Of a stretch of 64,000 nucleotides of DNA, positions 16,148 to 25,589 are shown piece after piece. Under the pieces are notes generated by a model. It saw only the letters and a program-made list of their open reading frames with translations. It was not told the origin of the DNA and ran no database searches. Position 1 is the first letter of the stretch, and each line of letters opens with the position of its first letter. The stretch lies in contig CAVRMF010000020.1 of the NCBI GenBank assembly GCA_963721905.1, positions 124,001 through 188,000 on the forward strand, given 5' to 3'. Both the position numbers and the translations under genes were made by a program. This DNA comes from Roseiarcus sp963721905 (lineage in GTDB: Bacteria > Pseudomonadota > Alphaproteobacteria > Rhizobiales > Beijerinckiaceae).

Positions 16148-18750
16148 TGGGATCCACCGTCAGCTCTTCCCTTGAACCCTCTCCGCGTCTGGCGCGACGA
16201 CGGTTGAGCACGCCCTTGGTCCTGGCGGCGCTTGCGCTTCTGTCGTGCCTTTTCTCGCTGGGCCAGCTCGCGCCGGTGAGGGCGCAGCAATCCTCGCAGG
16301 GCGATAAGTCTGAGGTCGCCAAACCCCCCGACAAACTGGTTATCGACGCCGACCAGCTCATTTACGACAGGGACAAGAACATCGTCTCGGCTGTCGGCTC
16401 AGTCCAGCTCTTCTATCAGGGCCGCATCCTTCAGGCCGATCGCGTCGTCTACTACCGGGCGACGAAGCGGGTCTACGCCGAAGGCCATGCGAAAATGACG
16501 GACGAACACGGCGACATCATCTACGGCAGCCGGTTCGAGCTCAGCGACAATTTTCGCGACGGCTTCATCGACAGCGTCCAGGTGCTGACCTCCGACAAGA
16601 CCCGGTTCACATCGCCCCGGGTCGAGCGGACCAACGGCGATGTGACCGTCTTGCAAAAGGGCGGATACACCGCCTGCGAGCCCTGCAAGGATCATCCCGA
16701 CTGGCCGCCGTTCTGGCAGGTCCGTGCGGCGCGCATCATCGAGAACCAGGAGACGCACACGGTCTATTACGAGGACGCACAGATGCTCGTCTGGGGCGTC
16801 CCGGTCTTCTATATGCCCTATTTCTCGTCGCCCAACTCGACGGTCAACAAACAAACCGGCGTTCTGGCTCCGCAATTCATTTCCGGCTCGAACCTGGGCT
16901 ACGGCATCAGCGTCCCCTACTTCATCAACCTCGCGCCCAGTTACGATTTGACCCTTATCCCATCCTACCTTTCGAAGCAGGGATTGCTGGGCGAGGTCGA
17001 CTGGCGGCAGCGCCTCACGAATGGGATCTACAGCATCAAGATGATCGGGATCGACGAGCAACAGCCCAATCTGTTCCCGTCTTATCCGTATGGCGCCGGG
17101 GACCAGCGCCTGCGCGGTTCGGTCGAGACCAAAGGCAACTTCTTTCTCAACCAGGACTGGCAGTTCGGCTGGAACGCCACCTGGCTGTCGGACAAATTCT
17201 TCGCCAATGACTACAAGCTTCAGGGCATCGATTTCAGCAATTACTATTTCCAGGATGTGGTCTCATCGGTCTACCTGCGCGGTCAGGCCGACCATAGCTT
17301 CTTCGACCTCAGCGCCTACCATTTCGAGGGCACCTCGTCGAATGACGAGAACCGTACGCTGCCGATCGCTGCGCCGGTCCTCGACTACAATCGCGTCTTC
17401 GACGTTCCGGCCGACCGGACCGACGGGATCGGCGGGCAGGCGACGATCGACGTCAATGTCGCCAACATCGATCGCACCAACGCGGCGTTCCAGTCGACCG
17501 GTCTCCAAACCTTCGACAACGCCTATCACCTGTACAACGTGTGCGAGACCGCGGTCGGCGAAAAATACGTCAATACCTATTATCCCGGCGCCTGCATGCT
17601 GCGCGGCATCGCGGGCGACTACACGCGCGCGTCGGGGCAGCTGTCGTGGCAGCGCAGCTATATCGATGCGATCGGCGAGGTCTGGAAGCCGTTCGCCTTC
17701 GCCCGTCTCGACGGCGAAGCGACTGAGCTCAACAACACGGGCTCGATCACCTACGCGAGTGCACTCGGAACGAGCACCGTCGCCAATTCGAGCCAGGCCG
17801 CCTTCTTTTCAGGCTCGGACCAGGGGGCCTTCGCGCGCGGCATGGCGGGCGCAGGACTCGAATATGAGTTTCCTTTCACCTCCTCGTCGTCGTGGGGCAC
17901 GCAGACGATCGCGCCGATCGGGCAGTTTATCGTTCGGCCCAGCGAGGTCATACCGAGCATCCAGCCGAACGAAGACGCCCAAAGCCTTGTTTTCGACGAG
18001 ACGAACCTGTTCGCGTGGAACAAGTTCTCCGGGTATGACCGGATCGAGGGCGGGACCCGGTTCAACTACGGATTCCAGTACACGGCGAATTTCGCCAATG
18101 GCGGGCACGCCAACGTGGTCGCCGGGCAGTCGATCCAGGTCGCCGGACAAAACTCCTATACTCTCTATGACGTCGCCAACGTCGGCCAGGATTCCGGCCT
18201 CAACAAAACGTTCTCCAATTACGTCGCGGGCGAGACGCTTCAGCCAACCTCGAATCCGATCTGGTTCATCAGCAAGCAACAGTTCGACAGTTCGACCTTC
18301 CAGCTCGACCGCTTTGACGCCATCGGCAAAGCGTCGATCGCCGGCGTGACCGCGAGCGTCGACTATGCGCTCTACGCCGCGCAGCCGGCGCTCGGCTGGG
18401 AATATCCGCGCGAGGGATTGACGGGGAACGCCTCCTACAAGTTCCTCGATCGCTGGTCGGTCGACGGATCTCTCGTCCTCGACATGTCGCGGCACTATTA
18501 CGACACCGCCGGGCAGGAGACCCCGATTTTCTACCCGGTCGGCTATTCCTTCGGGGTGGGTTACACCGACCCATGCACGACTTCTGACTGTCCGGTATTC
18601 GTCCAGCACCAGCGCTCCGGCGGCGTTTGCTGCATTTCCGGGCGGACCGGTGGCCACCATCCCGACCACCCGCAATCAGACGTTGATGTTCCAGCTGGTC
18701 CTGCGCACGCTGGGCGACGTCCGGGCGAATGTCGGGCTTTGACGGCCTGA
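16147..18750 (+). CDS. lptD: LPS-assembly protein LptD with frameshifted C-terminus
   Basis: The outer-membrane barrel that inserts LPS. The ATG at 16147 overlaps the lptG stop (TGATG). A signal peptide ends near V-R-A-Q-Q, the OstA/LptA-like jellyroll covers about residues 50-170 (D-A-D-Q-L-I-Y-D-R-D-K-N), and the barrel follows (W-G-V-P-V-F-Y-M-P-Y-F). Near 18580 the frame breaks. Up to G-V-G-Y-T-D-P-C-T-T it matches the family, but the true end (T-V-R-Y-S-S, then M-F-Q-L-V-L-R-T-L-G-D and V-G-L) is read one base further on, stopping at 18742. As written the open frame runs to 18750 with an unrelated tail. One extra base near 18575-18590 explains it. The gene lies in an lptFG-lptD-pdxA-rsmA series. 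Confidence 0.9.
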   Translation: MGSTVSSSLEPSPRLARRRLSTPLVLAALALLSCLFSLGQLAPVRAQQSSQGDKSEVAKPPDKLVIDADQLIYDRDKNIVSAVGSVQLFYQGRILQADRVVYYRATKRVYAEGHAKMTDEHGDIIYGSRFELSDNFRDGFIDSVQVLTSDKTRFTSPRVERTNGDVTVLQKGGYTACEPCKDHPDWPPFWQVRAARIIENQETHTVYYEDAQMLVWGVPVFYMPYFSSPNSTVNKQTGVLAPQFISGSNLGYGISVPYFINLAPSYDLTLIPSYLSKQGLLGEVDWRQRLTNGIYSIKMIGIDEQQPNLFPSYPYGAGDQRLRGSVETKGNFFLNQDWQFGWNATWLSDKFFANDYKLQGIDFSNYYFQDVVSSVYLRGQADHSFFDLSAYHFEGTSSNDENRTLPIAAPVLDYNRVFDVPADRTDGIGGQATIDVNVANIDRTNAAFQSTGLQTFDNAYHLYNVCETAVGEKYVNTYYPGACMLRGIAGDYTRASGQLSWQRSYIDAIGEVWKPFAFARLDGEATELNNTGSITYASALGTSTVANSSQAAFFSGSDQGAFARGMAGAGLEYEFPFTSSSSWGTQTIAPIGQFIVRPSEVIPSIQPNEDAQSLVFDETNLFAWNKFSGYDRIEGGTRFNYGFQYTANFANGGHANVVAGQSIQVAGQNSYTLYDVANVGQDSGLNKTFSNYVAGETLQPTSNPIWFISKQQFDSSTFQLDRFDAIGKASIAGVTASVDYALYAAQPALGWEYPREGLTGNASYKFLDRWSVDGSLVLDMSRHYYDTAGQETPIFYPVGYSFGVGYTDPCTTSDCPVFVQHQRSGGVCCISGRTGGHHPDHPQSDVDVPAGPAHAGRRPGECRALTA

Positions 18751-18770
18751 CCAGTCGGAAAGCGTTGTCC

Positions 18771-19769
18771 ATGCCGCACGACAAGCCGCCCTTGGCGATG
18801 ACGATGGGCGACCCGGCCGGAATCGGACCCGAGCTCGCGCTCCTGGCCTGGCGCGAACGCCGGCGCGGCGACGCGCCGTTCTATCTCCTTGCGGCGCCGG
18901 CGCATCTTTACGACGTCGCAAGGCGAACGGGCATTGAGGCCCCGATCATCGAAACCGAGCCCGGCGGGGCGGCGAGCGCGATCGACCGGGGCCTGCCGGT
19001 CGTCCCGCTCGAGCAGCCGGTGGACGCCGAGCCCGGCCGTCCCGACGCCCGCAATGCCGGAGCGACGATCGAATCGATCGCCCGCGCAGTCTCTGCGGTG
19101 CGCTCGGGCGAGGCGCGCGCGGTCGTCACCAACCCAATCGCCAAGGCGGTGCTTTACGGGGCCGGCTTCCGCTTCCCCGGGCATACCGAATATTTGGGGG
19201 ACCTGGCGAAGGCGTGGGACGAGTCCGCCTTTCCGGTCATGATGATCTGGTCGAAGACGCTCGCGGTCGTGCCGGTCACGATCCACATGCCGCTCTCCGA
19301 GGCGCCGAAGGCGCTGAGCGTCGACCTCATCGTCAAAACGGGGCGGGTCGTCGATCGGGACCTTCGCGCCCGCTTCGGCGTCGCGCGGCCGCGGCTCGCT
19401 TTCGCCGGCCTCAACCCGCACGCCGGCGAAGGCGGCGCGATGGGACGCGAGGAGATCACGATCATCGGACCCGCGATCGAGGCGCTGCGCGCCGAAGGCG
19501 TCGACGCCGTCGGCCCGCTGCCGGCCGACACGATGTTCCATGCGAAGGCCCGGGCGCGCTACGACGTCGCGCTGACGATGTATCACGACCAGGGACTGAT
19601 TCCCGCCAAGACGCTCGCCTTCGACGACGGCGTGAACGTCACCCTCGGGCTGCCCTTCGTCCGCACCTCGCCCGATCACGGCACAGCCTTCGACATCGCC
19701 GGCAAAGGCGTCGCCAATCCGGCGAGCCTCATCGCCGCGCTGAGGCTCGCCGATCGCCTCGCGCGATGA
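18771..19769 (+). CDS. pdxA: 4-hydroxythreonine-4-phosphate dehydrogenase
   Basis: A 332-residue enzyme of pyridoxal-phosphate synthesis that oxidises 4-phosphohydroxy-L-threonine. M-T-M-G-D-P-A-G-I-G-P-E near residue 10 is the NAD-binding start. F-P-G-H-T-E-Y-L near 138 and M-Y-H-D-Q-G-L-I-P near 271 carry the metal-binding histidines. I chose ATG 18771 rather than 18729, which overlaps the correct lptD end. The stop overlaps rsmA. In related genomes surA lies between lptD and pdxA; it is absent here. Confidence 0.93.
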   Translation: MPHDKPPLAMTMGDPAGIGPELALLAWRERRRGDAPFYLLAAPAHLYDVARRTGIEAPIIETEPGGAASAIDRGLPVVPLEQPVDAEPGRPDARNAGATIESIARAVSAVRSGEARAVVTNPIAKAVLYGAGFRFPGHTEYLGDLAKAWDESAFPVMMIWSKTLAVVPVTIHMPLSEAPKALSVDLIVKTGRVVDRDLRARFGVARPRLAFAGLNPHAGEGGAMGREEITIIGPAIEALRAEGVDAVGPLPADTMFHAKARARYDVALTMYHDQGLIPAKTLAFDDGVNVTLGLPFVRTSPDHGTAFDIAGKGVANPASLIAALRLADRLAR

Positions 19770-20644
19770 TGCTCGCCGCCGATGGACTGCCGCCGCTGCG
19801 CGAGGTCGTCGCGGCTCACGGCCTCGACGCCCGCAGGGCGCTCGGCCAGAACTTCCTGTTCGATCTCAACCTGACGGCCAAGATCGCCCGCGCCGCGGGC
19901 CCGCTCGAAGGCGTCGCCGTCGTCGAGGTCGGCCCCGGCCCCGGCGGCCTCACGCGCGCGCTGCTGGCGGAAGGCGCGCAAAAGGTGATCGCGATCGAAC
20001 GCGACGAGCGCGCCCTTCCCGCGCTGGCCGAGATTGGGGCGCATTGGCCGGGCCGGGTCGAGGTCATCGCGGGCGACGCGCTCGCCGTGAGACCCGAGGC
20101 GCTGATCGCGAAGGCCGAGGGCGCGAGGCTCCGGATCTGCGCCAACTTGCCCTATAACATCGCGACCCGGCTCCTGGCCGGCTGGCTCGAGGCCGAACCC
20201 TGGCCGCCGTTCTACGACCGCCTCGTCCTCATGTTCCAGCGCGAGGTCGCGCTCCGCATCGTCGCGACGCCAGCGCACCGCGCGGACTATGGCCGCCTCG
20301 GCGTGCTCGCGGGATGGCGCGCGCAGGCGCGGATCCTGTTCGACGTGCCGCCTGCCGCATTCACTCCCCCGCCGAAGGTCACCTCAAGCGTGGTCGAACT
20401 GATCCCGCGCCCGGCGCCCGACCCATGCGACGCGCGCGTGCTCTCCGCCCTCACCCAGGCGGCCTTCGGCCAGAGGCGCAAGATGCTGCGCCAGTCGCTC
20501 AAGGACTTCGCCACCTCGCGCGGCCTCGACCTCAAAGACCTCCTCGCCGAGTCGGGGCTCGAGCCGACAACGCGGGCGGAGGAGGTCCCGATCGCCGGCT
20601 TCGCTGCGCTTGCGCGGGCCGCGGAGCTGCGCCGACCCGGCTGA
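19766..20644 (+). CDS. rsmA: 16S rRNA (adenine1518/1519-N6)-dimethyltransferase
   Basis: A 292-residue KsgA homologue that dimethylates two adenines at the 3' end of 16S rRNA during small-subunit maturation. R-R-A-L-G-Q-N-F-L-F-D near residue 25, E-V-G-P-G-P-G-G-L-T near 54 (SAM motif I), I-E-R-D-E-R near 79 and N-L-P-Y-N-I-A-T near 128 (catalytic motif IV) are all present. The C-terminal helical domain holds F-G-Q-R-R-K-M-L-R-Q-S-L. ATG 19766 overlaps the pdxA stop; ATG 19769 would fit equally well. Confidence 0.94.
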   Translation: MMLAADGLPPLREVVAAHGLDARRALGQNFLFDLNLTAKIARAAGPLEGVAVVEVGPGPGGLTRALLAEGAQKVIAIERDERALPALAEIGAHWPGRVEVIAGDALAVRPEALIAKAEGARLRICANLPYNIATRLLAGWLEAEPWPPFYDRLVLMFQREVALRIVATPAHRADYGRLGVLAGWRAQARILFDVPPAAFTPPPKVTSSVVELIPRPAPDPCDARVLSALTQAAFGQRRKMLRQSLKDFATSRGLDLKDLLAESGLEPTTRAEEVPIAGFAALARAAELRRPG

Positions 20645-21301
20645 GCGGGAAAAGCGGGCGAGCCGTTCTCATCGCGGTTTCGTGGGATTCCAGAGGCTTA
20701 CGGCGCCATTTTGGGTCGCGCCCGCGAGAGCAGACCGAGCCCAGCCTTGCCGGGAATTTCAAATTCCTGCATTGTCTTGAATTCTCTTCGCTTTCTGTTG
20801 TTTTCCTTGCATTTGTGTCTGGAAGGTCCTTGAATTTCCTTGCAATCCTTCGCCCTAATCGAGACTTTTCAATGCGTTATACTTAAACTCGGCGAGAGGG
20901 ACTCGTCAAGTTGTGTCACATAATCCATGCGTTATCTCGCCATCCACGTCGCCCGGGGGAAGACCGTCGAAAGCGATCTGGCGGGGTTTTGCGGAAGCAA
21001 CCGTGCGAAGCTCTCCCATTATTGCAGTTGAACCGCGTGGATGGCCGGGACAAGCCAGGACAAGCCTGGACAAGCCCGGCCATGACGGTAAACGAAAAAC
21101 GGCATGTGCCGAAGTCCTCATAATCGGCATTGTAACCGCCATTCCGATTTCCAGCAAACAATTGTCGTCGGTCGTTGTGGAACCCGTTTTCGGGCGGGGC
21201 GGGTCCCGCTTCTCCTCGCTTCGTGCTAGGCTTTGCGGGGTCGCCTTCTCTCTCCAGGCGGCAATCGCTAAGACGATCGCGTCGCTCGGAGGCGCCCGGT
21301 G
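20645..21301 (+). other. non-coding gap after rsmA with AT-rich tract and repeats
   Basis: No convincing gene is seen. At 20755-20885 the DNA is clearly AT-richer, with recurring CTTGAATT(T)C and CCTTG motifs. At about 21035-21085 lies the GGCCGGGACAAGCC...GGCCATGAC palindromic repeat, here with the core GGACAAGCC present three times in tandem. A GGAGG ribosome site at about 21287 serves the next gene. Confidence 0.5.
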
Positions 21302-22063
21302 ATGACCGTTCCCGACCGCTCTTTAGAGGTGGGTCAGCTGTTCGAAAACACGCCTCTGGCGAGACGCCAATGGACCGGCCTCGACGACGAGCATCTGGCC
21401 AGCATCGGATTCGTCAACTTCGCCTGGAATGCGCTCGAACGAAAATTCGCTTCCCTGGTTTGGGTCACCGCGGGGTGGACGCAGGACGTCGGCGATTTGG
21501 TGATCGCCAGCATGGGAAATGTGTCGCTGGTTACGCTCTTCATCAATCTTCTGAAGCAGGAGCTCAAGGCGAGAGACGATCGCCGGATTTGGGATCAGGG
21601 CGCACAGACGGGCGTGCTTTTCGACGCCATTCGCGACGCGCGCAATGACCTGATTCACAGTTTCTTCCTTGCCGATCCGACCAGCGGGATTGAAGGACAT
21701 TTCAAACCCTCGGCGCGGAAGAGCACGACCGGACAGGCGGAACTCAGGACTGTCGCTATGGCGCAAAGCGACATTGACGACATGTGTTTCGCCATCTCGG
21801 ATTGTTTCGAGTCCATCGACGATCTCATTTTGAAATTCTGGTTCCGGCGCCGGTTTCTCGACGCGCCGGAGCTGGCTTATGAGCAGGCGGTCCACGGCTG
21901 GCAGGATCCTCCCTTCGACATCGGACGGCTGCAAATCTATCCGGCGAAACGGGCTCAAGGCCTCAGCCCGCGGCATGGGCATCAACACTCGCCGGGGTCG
22001 CCGCTCGGGCGGCGTGGACGCGTTACGAGCAATCGGCGGCAGAACTCAGGCGAAGAAGATTGA
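21302..22063 (+). CDS. hypothetical protein with HEPN-like R-x4-H motif
   Basis: A 253-residue protein (ATG 21302; GTG at 21299 also possible; GGAGG at 21287-21291). It looks helical in the first 190 residues. F-V-N-F-A-W-N-A-L-E-R-K-F lies near 40, and D-A-I-R-D-A-R-N-D-L-I-H-S-F-F near 115, where R-N-D-L-I-H fits the R-x4-H pattern of HEPN ribonucleases and HEPN-like scaffold proteins. The last 40 residues are Gly/Arg-rich and low in complexity, possibly read past an original end. No partner toxin or nucleotidyltransferase gene is adjacent. Function unknown. Confidence 0.5.
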   Translation: MTVPDRSLEVGQLFENTPLARRQWTGLDDEHLASIGFVNFAWNALERKFASLVWVTAGWTQDVGDLVIASMGNVSLVTLFINLLKQELKARDDRRIWDQGAQTGVLFDAIRDARNDLIHSFFLADPTSGIEGHFKPSARKSTTGQAELRTVAMAQSDIDDMCFAISDCFESIDDLILKFWFRRRFLDAPELAYEQAVHGWQDPPFDIGRLQIYPAKRAQGLSPRHGHQHSPGSPLGRRGRVTSNRRQNSGEED

Positions 22064-22402
22064 AGCGAGCGTCCTCTCCGCTCGCTGCCTCCAGACGGAC
22101 TTCAGGTTCAAAACCCAATCAGCTTGACCGGTTTCGACGTAAAACACCGATTGCCAATTGCAATGGTTTACGCCGCCATCGGGTAAAAAAGACGCCGTTC
22201 GCGATGAGGCGTGAACTCGGCCTTTCTTACTGATGTCCTGACAGCTCCGCTCGTGCTGATGCGAGATCACCCCGCTGCTTCAGCGCAGACCGCGGAGATG
22301 ACCCGTCACATGAGCCTCGGCGGCGAGAACGCCGCCGCTTCCTCATCTCGGACACGAATGCCCTTCCATGGCGCCGCGACAGCGGCGATCGCGGCGCCTC
22401 CG
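22064..22402. other. gap without recognisable gene
   Basis: I see only short unconvincing frames between the HEPN-like gene and the 3' end of the poxB-like pseudogene. No repeat or RNA was recognised. Confidence 0.4.
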
Positions 22403-23451
22403 TCAGCCGCCGGTAACTTTGAGTATCATCTCCTTGATCTTGGCCTTGGCGACATTTCCAATCACTTCCAGGTTGATATGCGGGACGTTGGGCAATTCAT
22501 CGGCCGGAACGACGCAGTCGATAATGGCCGGCCCTTCGGCCTTCAGCGCCTGGTCGATGGCCTCGCGCAACTCGCCGGGCTTTTCGGCCTTGAACCCTAC
22601 CCCGCCGCAGGCGCGCGCCAGCGCAACATAATCCGGATTGGGGAAGTCCATGGCCTTCCAGGCCGGCAGCCCCATCGACTCGGCCTCCAGCCTGATCAGT
22701 CCGAGGGACGAATTGTTATAGACCACGGCTTTCACCGGCAGCTTATGGTGCACCGCGGTGAGGAATTCGCACAGCATCATGTTGAAACCGCCGTCGCCGC
22801 AAAGCGCGATAACCTGGCGCGAACGATCGAGCGCCTGAATGCCATTGGCCTGGCCAAGGGCGGTGCCGACAGCGCCATTGTTGAAGGAGCCGATGATCCT
22901 CTGCTCACCGCTTTGGCGGATCCAGTTTGCCGACCAGAGCGTGTTGAGCCCGGTGTCGATGACGAACACCGCGTCGCGCTTGGCGAGGTCGCTCACCATA
23001 CGCGCCACAGCCTGCGGATGAATGCGGTCCTTGCTGCGTGCGGGATCGGCCTGCCTGTCCTGCATCTCGTCCCAGGATTTGCGCCCAGCGGCCACGCCAT
23101 CGAAGAACCGGCTGTCGCTCTTCGGCTTCACCCGGTCGAGCAACGATTTGAGCGTCGGCCGAACCGACCCGATAACGCCCTGCTCGGTCGGCGTGCGGCG
23201 GCCGATCACCCGCGCCCGCTCATCCACCTGGATGACGACGGATTCGCGGGGCAGGAATTCCGAATAGGGATAGTCGGCGCCGAGCATCAGAAACAGATCG
23301 CAGTGCATGACGGCGTGATAGTCCGCCTTCGTTCCGATCATGCCGATGCCGCCCATCCAGCGCGGGTCGTCGTAAGGCATGATGTCCTTGCCTTTGACGG
23401 AATGAATTAATGGCGCTTTGAGCCGATCGGAAAGCGCACGCAGTTCTTCGG

Positions 23452-24682
23452 GGTGACGTAGATTCTGTGTCAGAGGCGTGAAGGGGTACTCTGGGTGACA
23501 AGAAGCAAAGGAGCACATGCACAGCGCGCTGGACGCTTGAGAGTTTACGGTTGTTCGAGGTGGTGAAGGCATGCAAGCGGATGGGCTGGATTGGGGGGAG
23601 GGCTATCGTCGGCTTGGCGGCAAGCCTTGGCCGAGATATCGAGACGAGATGGCGGCGGCGGTCGATCGCCATCTGGAGGGCCTCGAGGCCGAGGACGCCG
23701 CCGATCGCGTAACGGCTATTACGACGGCGGCTGATGACCGAGCTCGGCGACATCGAGCTTTGCGTCGCGCACGCGCTACTGCGACGAAGTGGTGCGCGCC
23801 TACGCGCGCTCGCGAGATCGACGGACGATCCTGGCGGGTTTCGTGCTCGGTTTTCCACGCAAGCTCGGCGAGGTCTTGCTGTGTCTGGTGGCGGCGGTAG
23901 CCGACCACGGTGAGCCGAGTGGCGCAGAGTCTCGATAAGGCGGTCGCAGCCTTCCACGCCCGCCCCTCGACGGGCGCTACAAGGCGCTGATGCTCGACGG
24001 CGTCGTGCTCGCCGCAAGACCGGGGCCGGGGCGCTGCGCCGCCGGTGCTGGTGGCTTTGGGCCTGCGCCACGACGGCAAGAAGGAGGTCATCGACTATCG
24101 TCTGGCGCGCGGCGAAAGCGCCGCCGAATGGGAGCGCTTTCTCGCCGACCTTTACCGGCGCGGCCTCACCGGCGAAGGCCTCGACATGATCTGCCTCGAC
24201 GGCGGCTCAGGGCTCATCGCCGCCCTGCCCATGGTCTACGACAAGATCCCCGTCCAGCGCTGCTGGGCGCATAAGATCCGCAACGTCCTCAACAAGGTCA
24301 GAAAAGCCGACGAGAAGGCGGTCAAGGCCGATCTGCACGCGGTCATGAACGCCGACGCGGCGATGAAGGCGCGCTCGGCCGCCCGCCGCTTCGCCGAGCG
24401 CTGGGGCCAAGCCTACCCCGCCGCCGTCGCCTGTCTGCGCGACGATCTCGACGAACTTCTGACCTGCTTTCGCTACAAAAACTCTCGGCCAACGCAAGGC
24501 CGTGCGGACCACCAACGCCATCGAACGCCGCTTCCGCGAGGTCCGCCGCCGAACACGACCCATGGGCGTCTTCCAGGATCGAACCTCTATGGACCGCATC
24601 CTCTTCGCCGTCTTCACCCACGAAAACAAAATGCAGGGAATCCCAACCCTTCTCGGCCTGACACAAAACCTTTGACGTCACG
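23452..24682 (+). mobile_element. IS256-type insertion sequence, degenerate
   Basis: A 1231-bp element flanked by the direct repeat TTCTTCGG (23444-23451 and 24683-24690). Terminal inverted repeats are imperfect: GTGACGTAGATTCTGTGTCAG at the left against GTGACGTCAAAGG...TTGTGTCAG at the right. Length, 8-bp duplication and transposase family agree with IS256. The transposase is frameshifted, so the copy cannot move by itself. Confidence 0.85.
23571..24675 (+). pseudogene. IS256-type transposase, several frameshifts
   Basis: Pieces of a mutator-type DDE transposase lie in different frames. The N-terminal piece (M-Q-A-D-G-L-D-W-G-E-G) starts at 23571, and L-T-E-L-G-D-I-E-L appears near 23730. 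The longest piece, about 24045-24480, has D-M-I-C-L-D-G-G-S-G-L (second catalytic Asp) and R-C-W-A-H-K-I-R-N-V. The last piece has T-T-N-A-I-E-R-R-F-R-E-V-R-R-R-T (catalytic Glu) and ends L-T-Q-N-L-stop at 24675. At least three shifts are needed to read through, so no active enzyme is made. Confidence 0.85.
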
Positions 24683-25419
24683 TTCTTCGGCTGCGCCGTG
24701 ACATCCGGCGCCGCACATGATCACGATGCTTCCGGCTTCGTCGATGCGGCGGGCCATCTCGGCGACGTCTTCTTCACGGGCGAGGATTTCCGGACTCGGC
24801 CTGAGCGTGGCGACACTCGCAACGCTGCCGTCGGCCTTTGCGGTGAGGACGTCCACCGGCACCGTCAAATGCGCGACGCCACGGCCGGCGTAGGCGGCGG
24901 CGATGGCCTGATGGATGACGGCTGGCGCCTGTGCCGGCGACGAAATGGTCTCGGTGTAGAGCGAGACATCACGGAATAGCATGTTGGGATTTGTCGCTTG
25001 AAAATAGTCGATACCCTCCAGTTGGCGCGGCATATCCCCGGAGATCGCAAGAACCGGCGCATGGTCGCGGCTGGCCTCATAAAGGCCGGCGAGGAGGTGA
25101 GTGCTGCCGGGTCCGGTTGATCCGCAACACACGCCGAGCCGACCGGTAAGCTTTGCCTGGCCGGCAGCCGCGAGCGCTCCCCCTTCCTCGTGGCGGACGC
25201 CGATCCATTCAATGTTGCTCTGGCGCACGACGTCGCCGATCGGATTCAGCGAATCGCTGATGAGACCGAATATGTGCTTGACGCCAATCTTTTCGAGCGC
25301 CTCAACCAAGGCGCCAGCGACTGTCTGTGACATCTACGCCTCCTGCAGCTAACCGGCATCCACCGGATAGAGGCCGGCTCAAGCCAAATCTGCGACCGTT
25401 TCGGATTCCTGGCAAGCCT

Positions 25420-25577
25420 GAGCTGGGCAGCCGGACTGCCGCCGGCGGCGGACGCAGTTCTTCGATCAACCGCAGGATGTCGCGAAGAGGTCGCGACTTC
25501 CGCCATCTGGAACGCGACATAGCGGCCGTGGCGGACGACCTGCTTTCCAAATGCGCTGACCGGCGTAAGCATGCCGA
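25420..25577 (-). pseudogene. remnant of a transposase C-terminus (IS1380-like)
   Basis: On the minus strand, V-V-R-H-G-R-Y-V-A-F-Q-M-A-E-V-A is read at about 25577-25500. After a frame change R-D-I-L-R-L-I-E-E-L-R-P-P-P-A follows at about 25485-25440. This pair resembles the C-terminal end of one IS1380 transposase subgroup. No ends or other domains survive. It differs from the intact IS1380-type element at 26.7-28.3 kb. Confidence 0.4.
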
Positions 25578-25589
25578 TGGGGTTTGACC

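Larger units (their letters stand above)
22403..25333 (-). pseudogene. PoxB-like thiamine-pyrophosphate oxidase/dehydrogenase, interrupted by an IS
   Basis: The N-terminal part (25333 down to about 24683) has the TPP-enzyme start, with R-H-E-E-G-G-A-L-A-A-A-G carrying the catalytic glutamate. The C-terminal part (23451 down to 22403) has G-D-G-G-F-N-M-M-L-C-E-F with N-N-S-S-L-G, the TPP/Mg motif. An IS256-type element with an 8-bp duplication separates them. Element plus one duplicate is 1239 bp, a multiple of three, and both parts share a frame, so the ancestor was one gene of about 563 residues, close to pyruvate:quinone oxidoreductase PoxB (572). The start has a strong GGAGG. The gene is now almost certainly non-functional. 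Acetolactate synthase-like enzymes are the alternative, but length and motifs favour PoxB. Confidence 0.85.

Noticed and set aside
22211..23410. 399-codon plus-strand frame opposite the poxB-like gene
   Set aside because: The minus strand encodes clear TPP-enzyme motifs; this frame is their complement.
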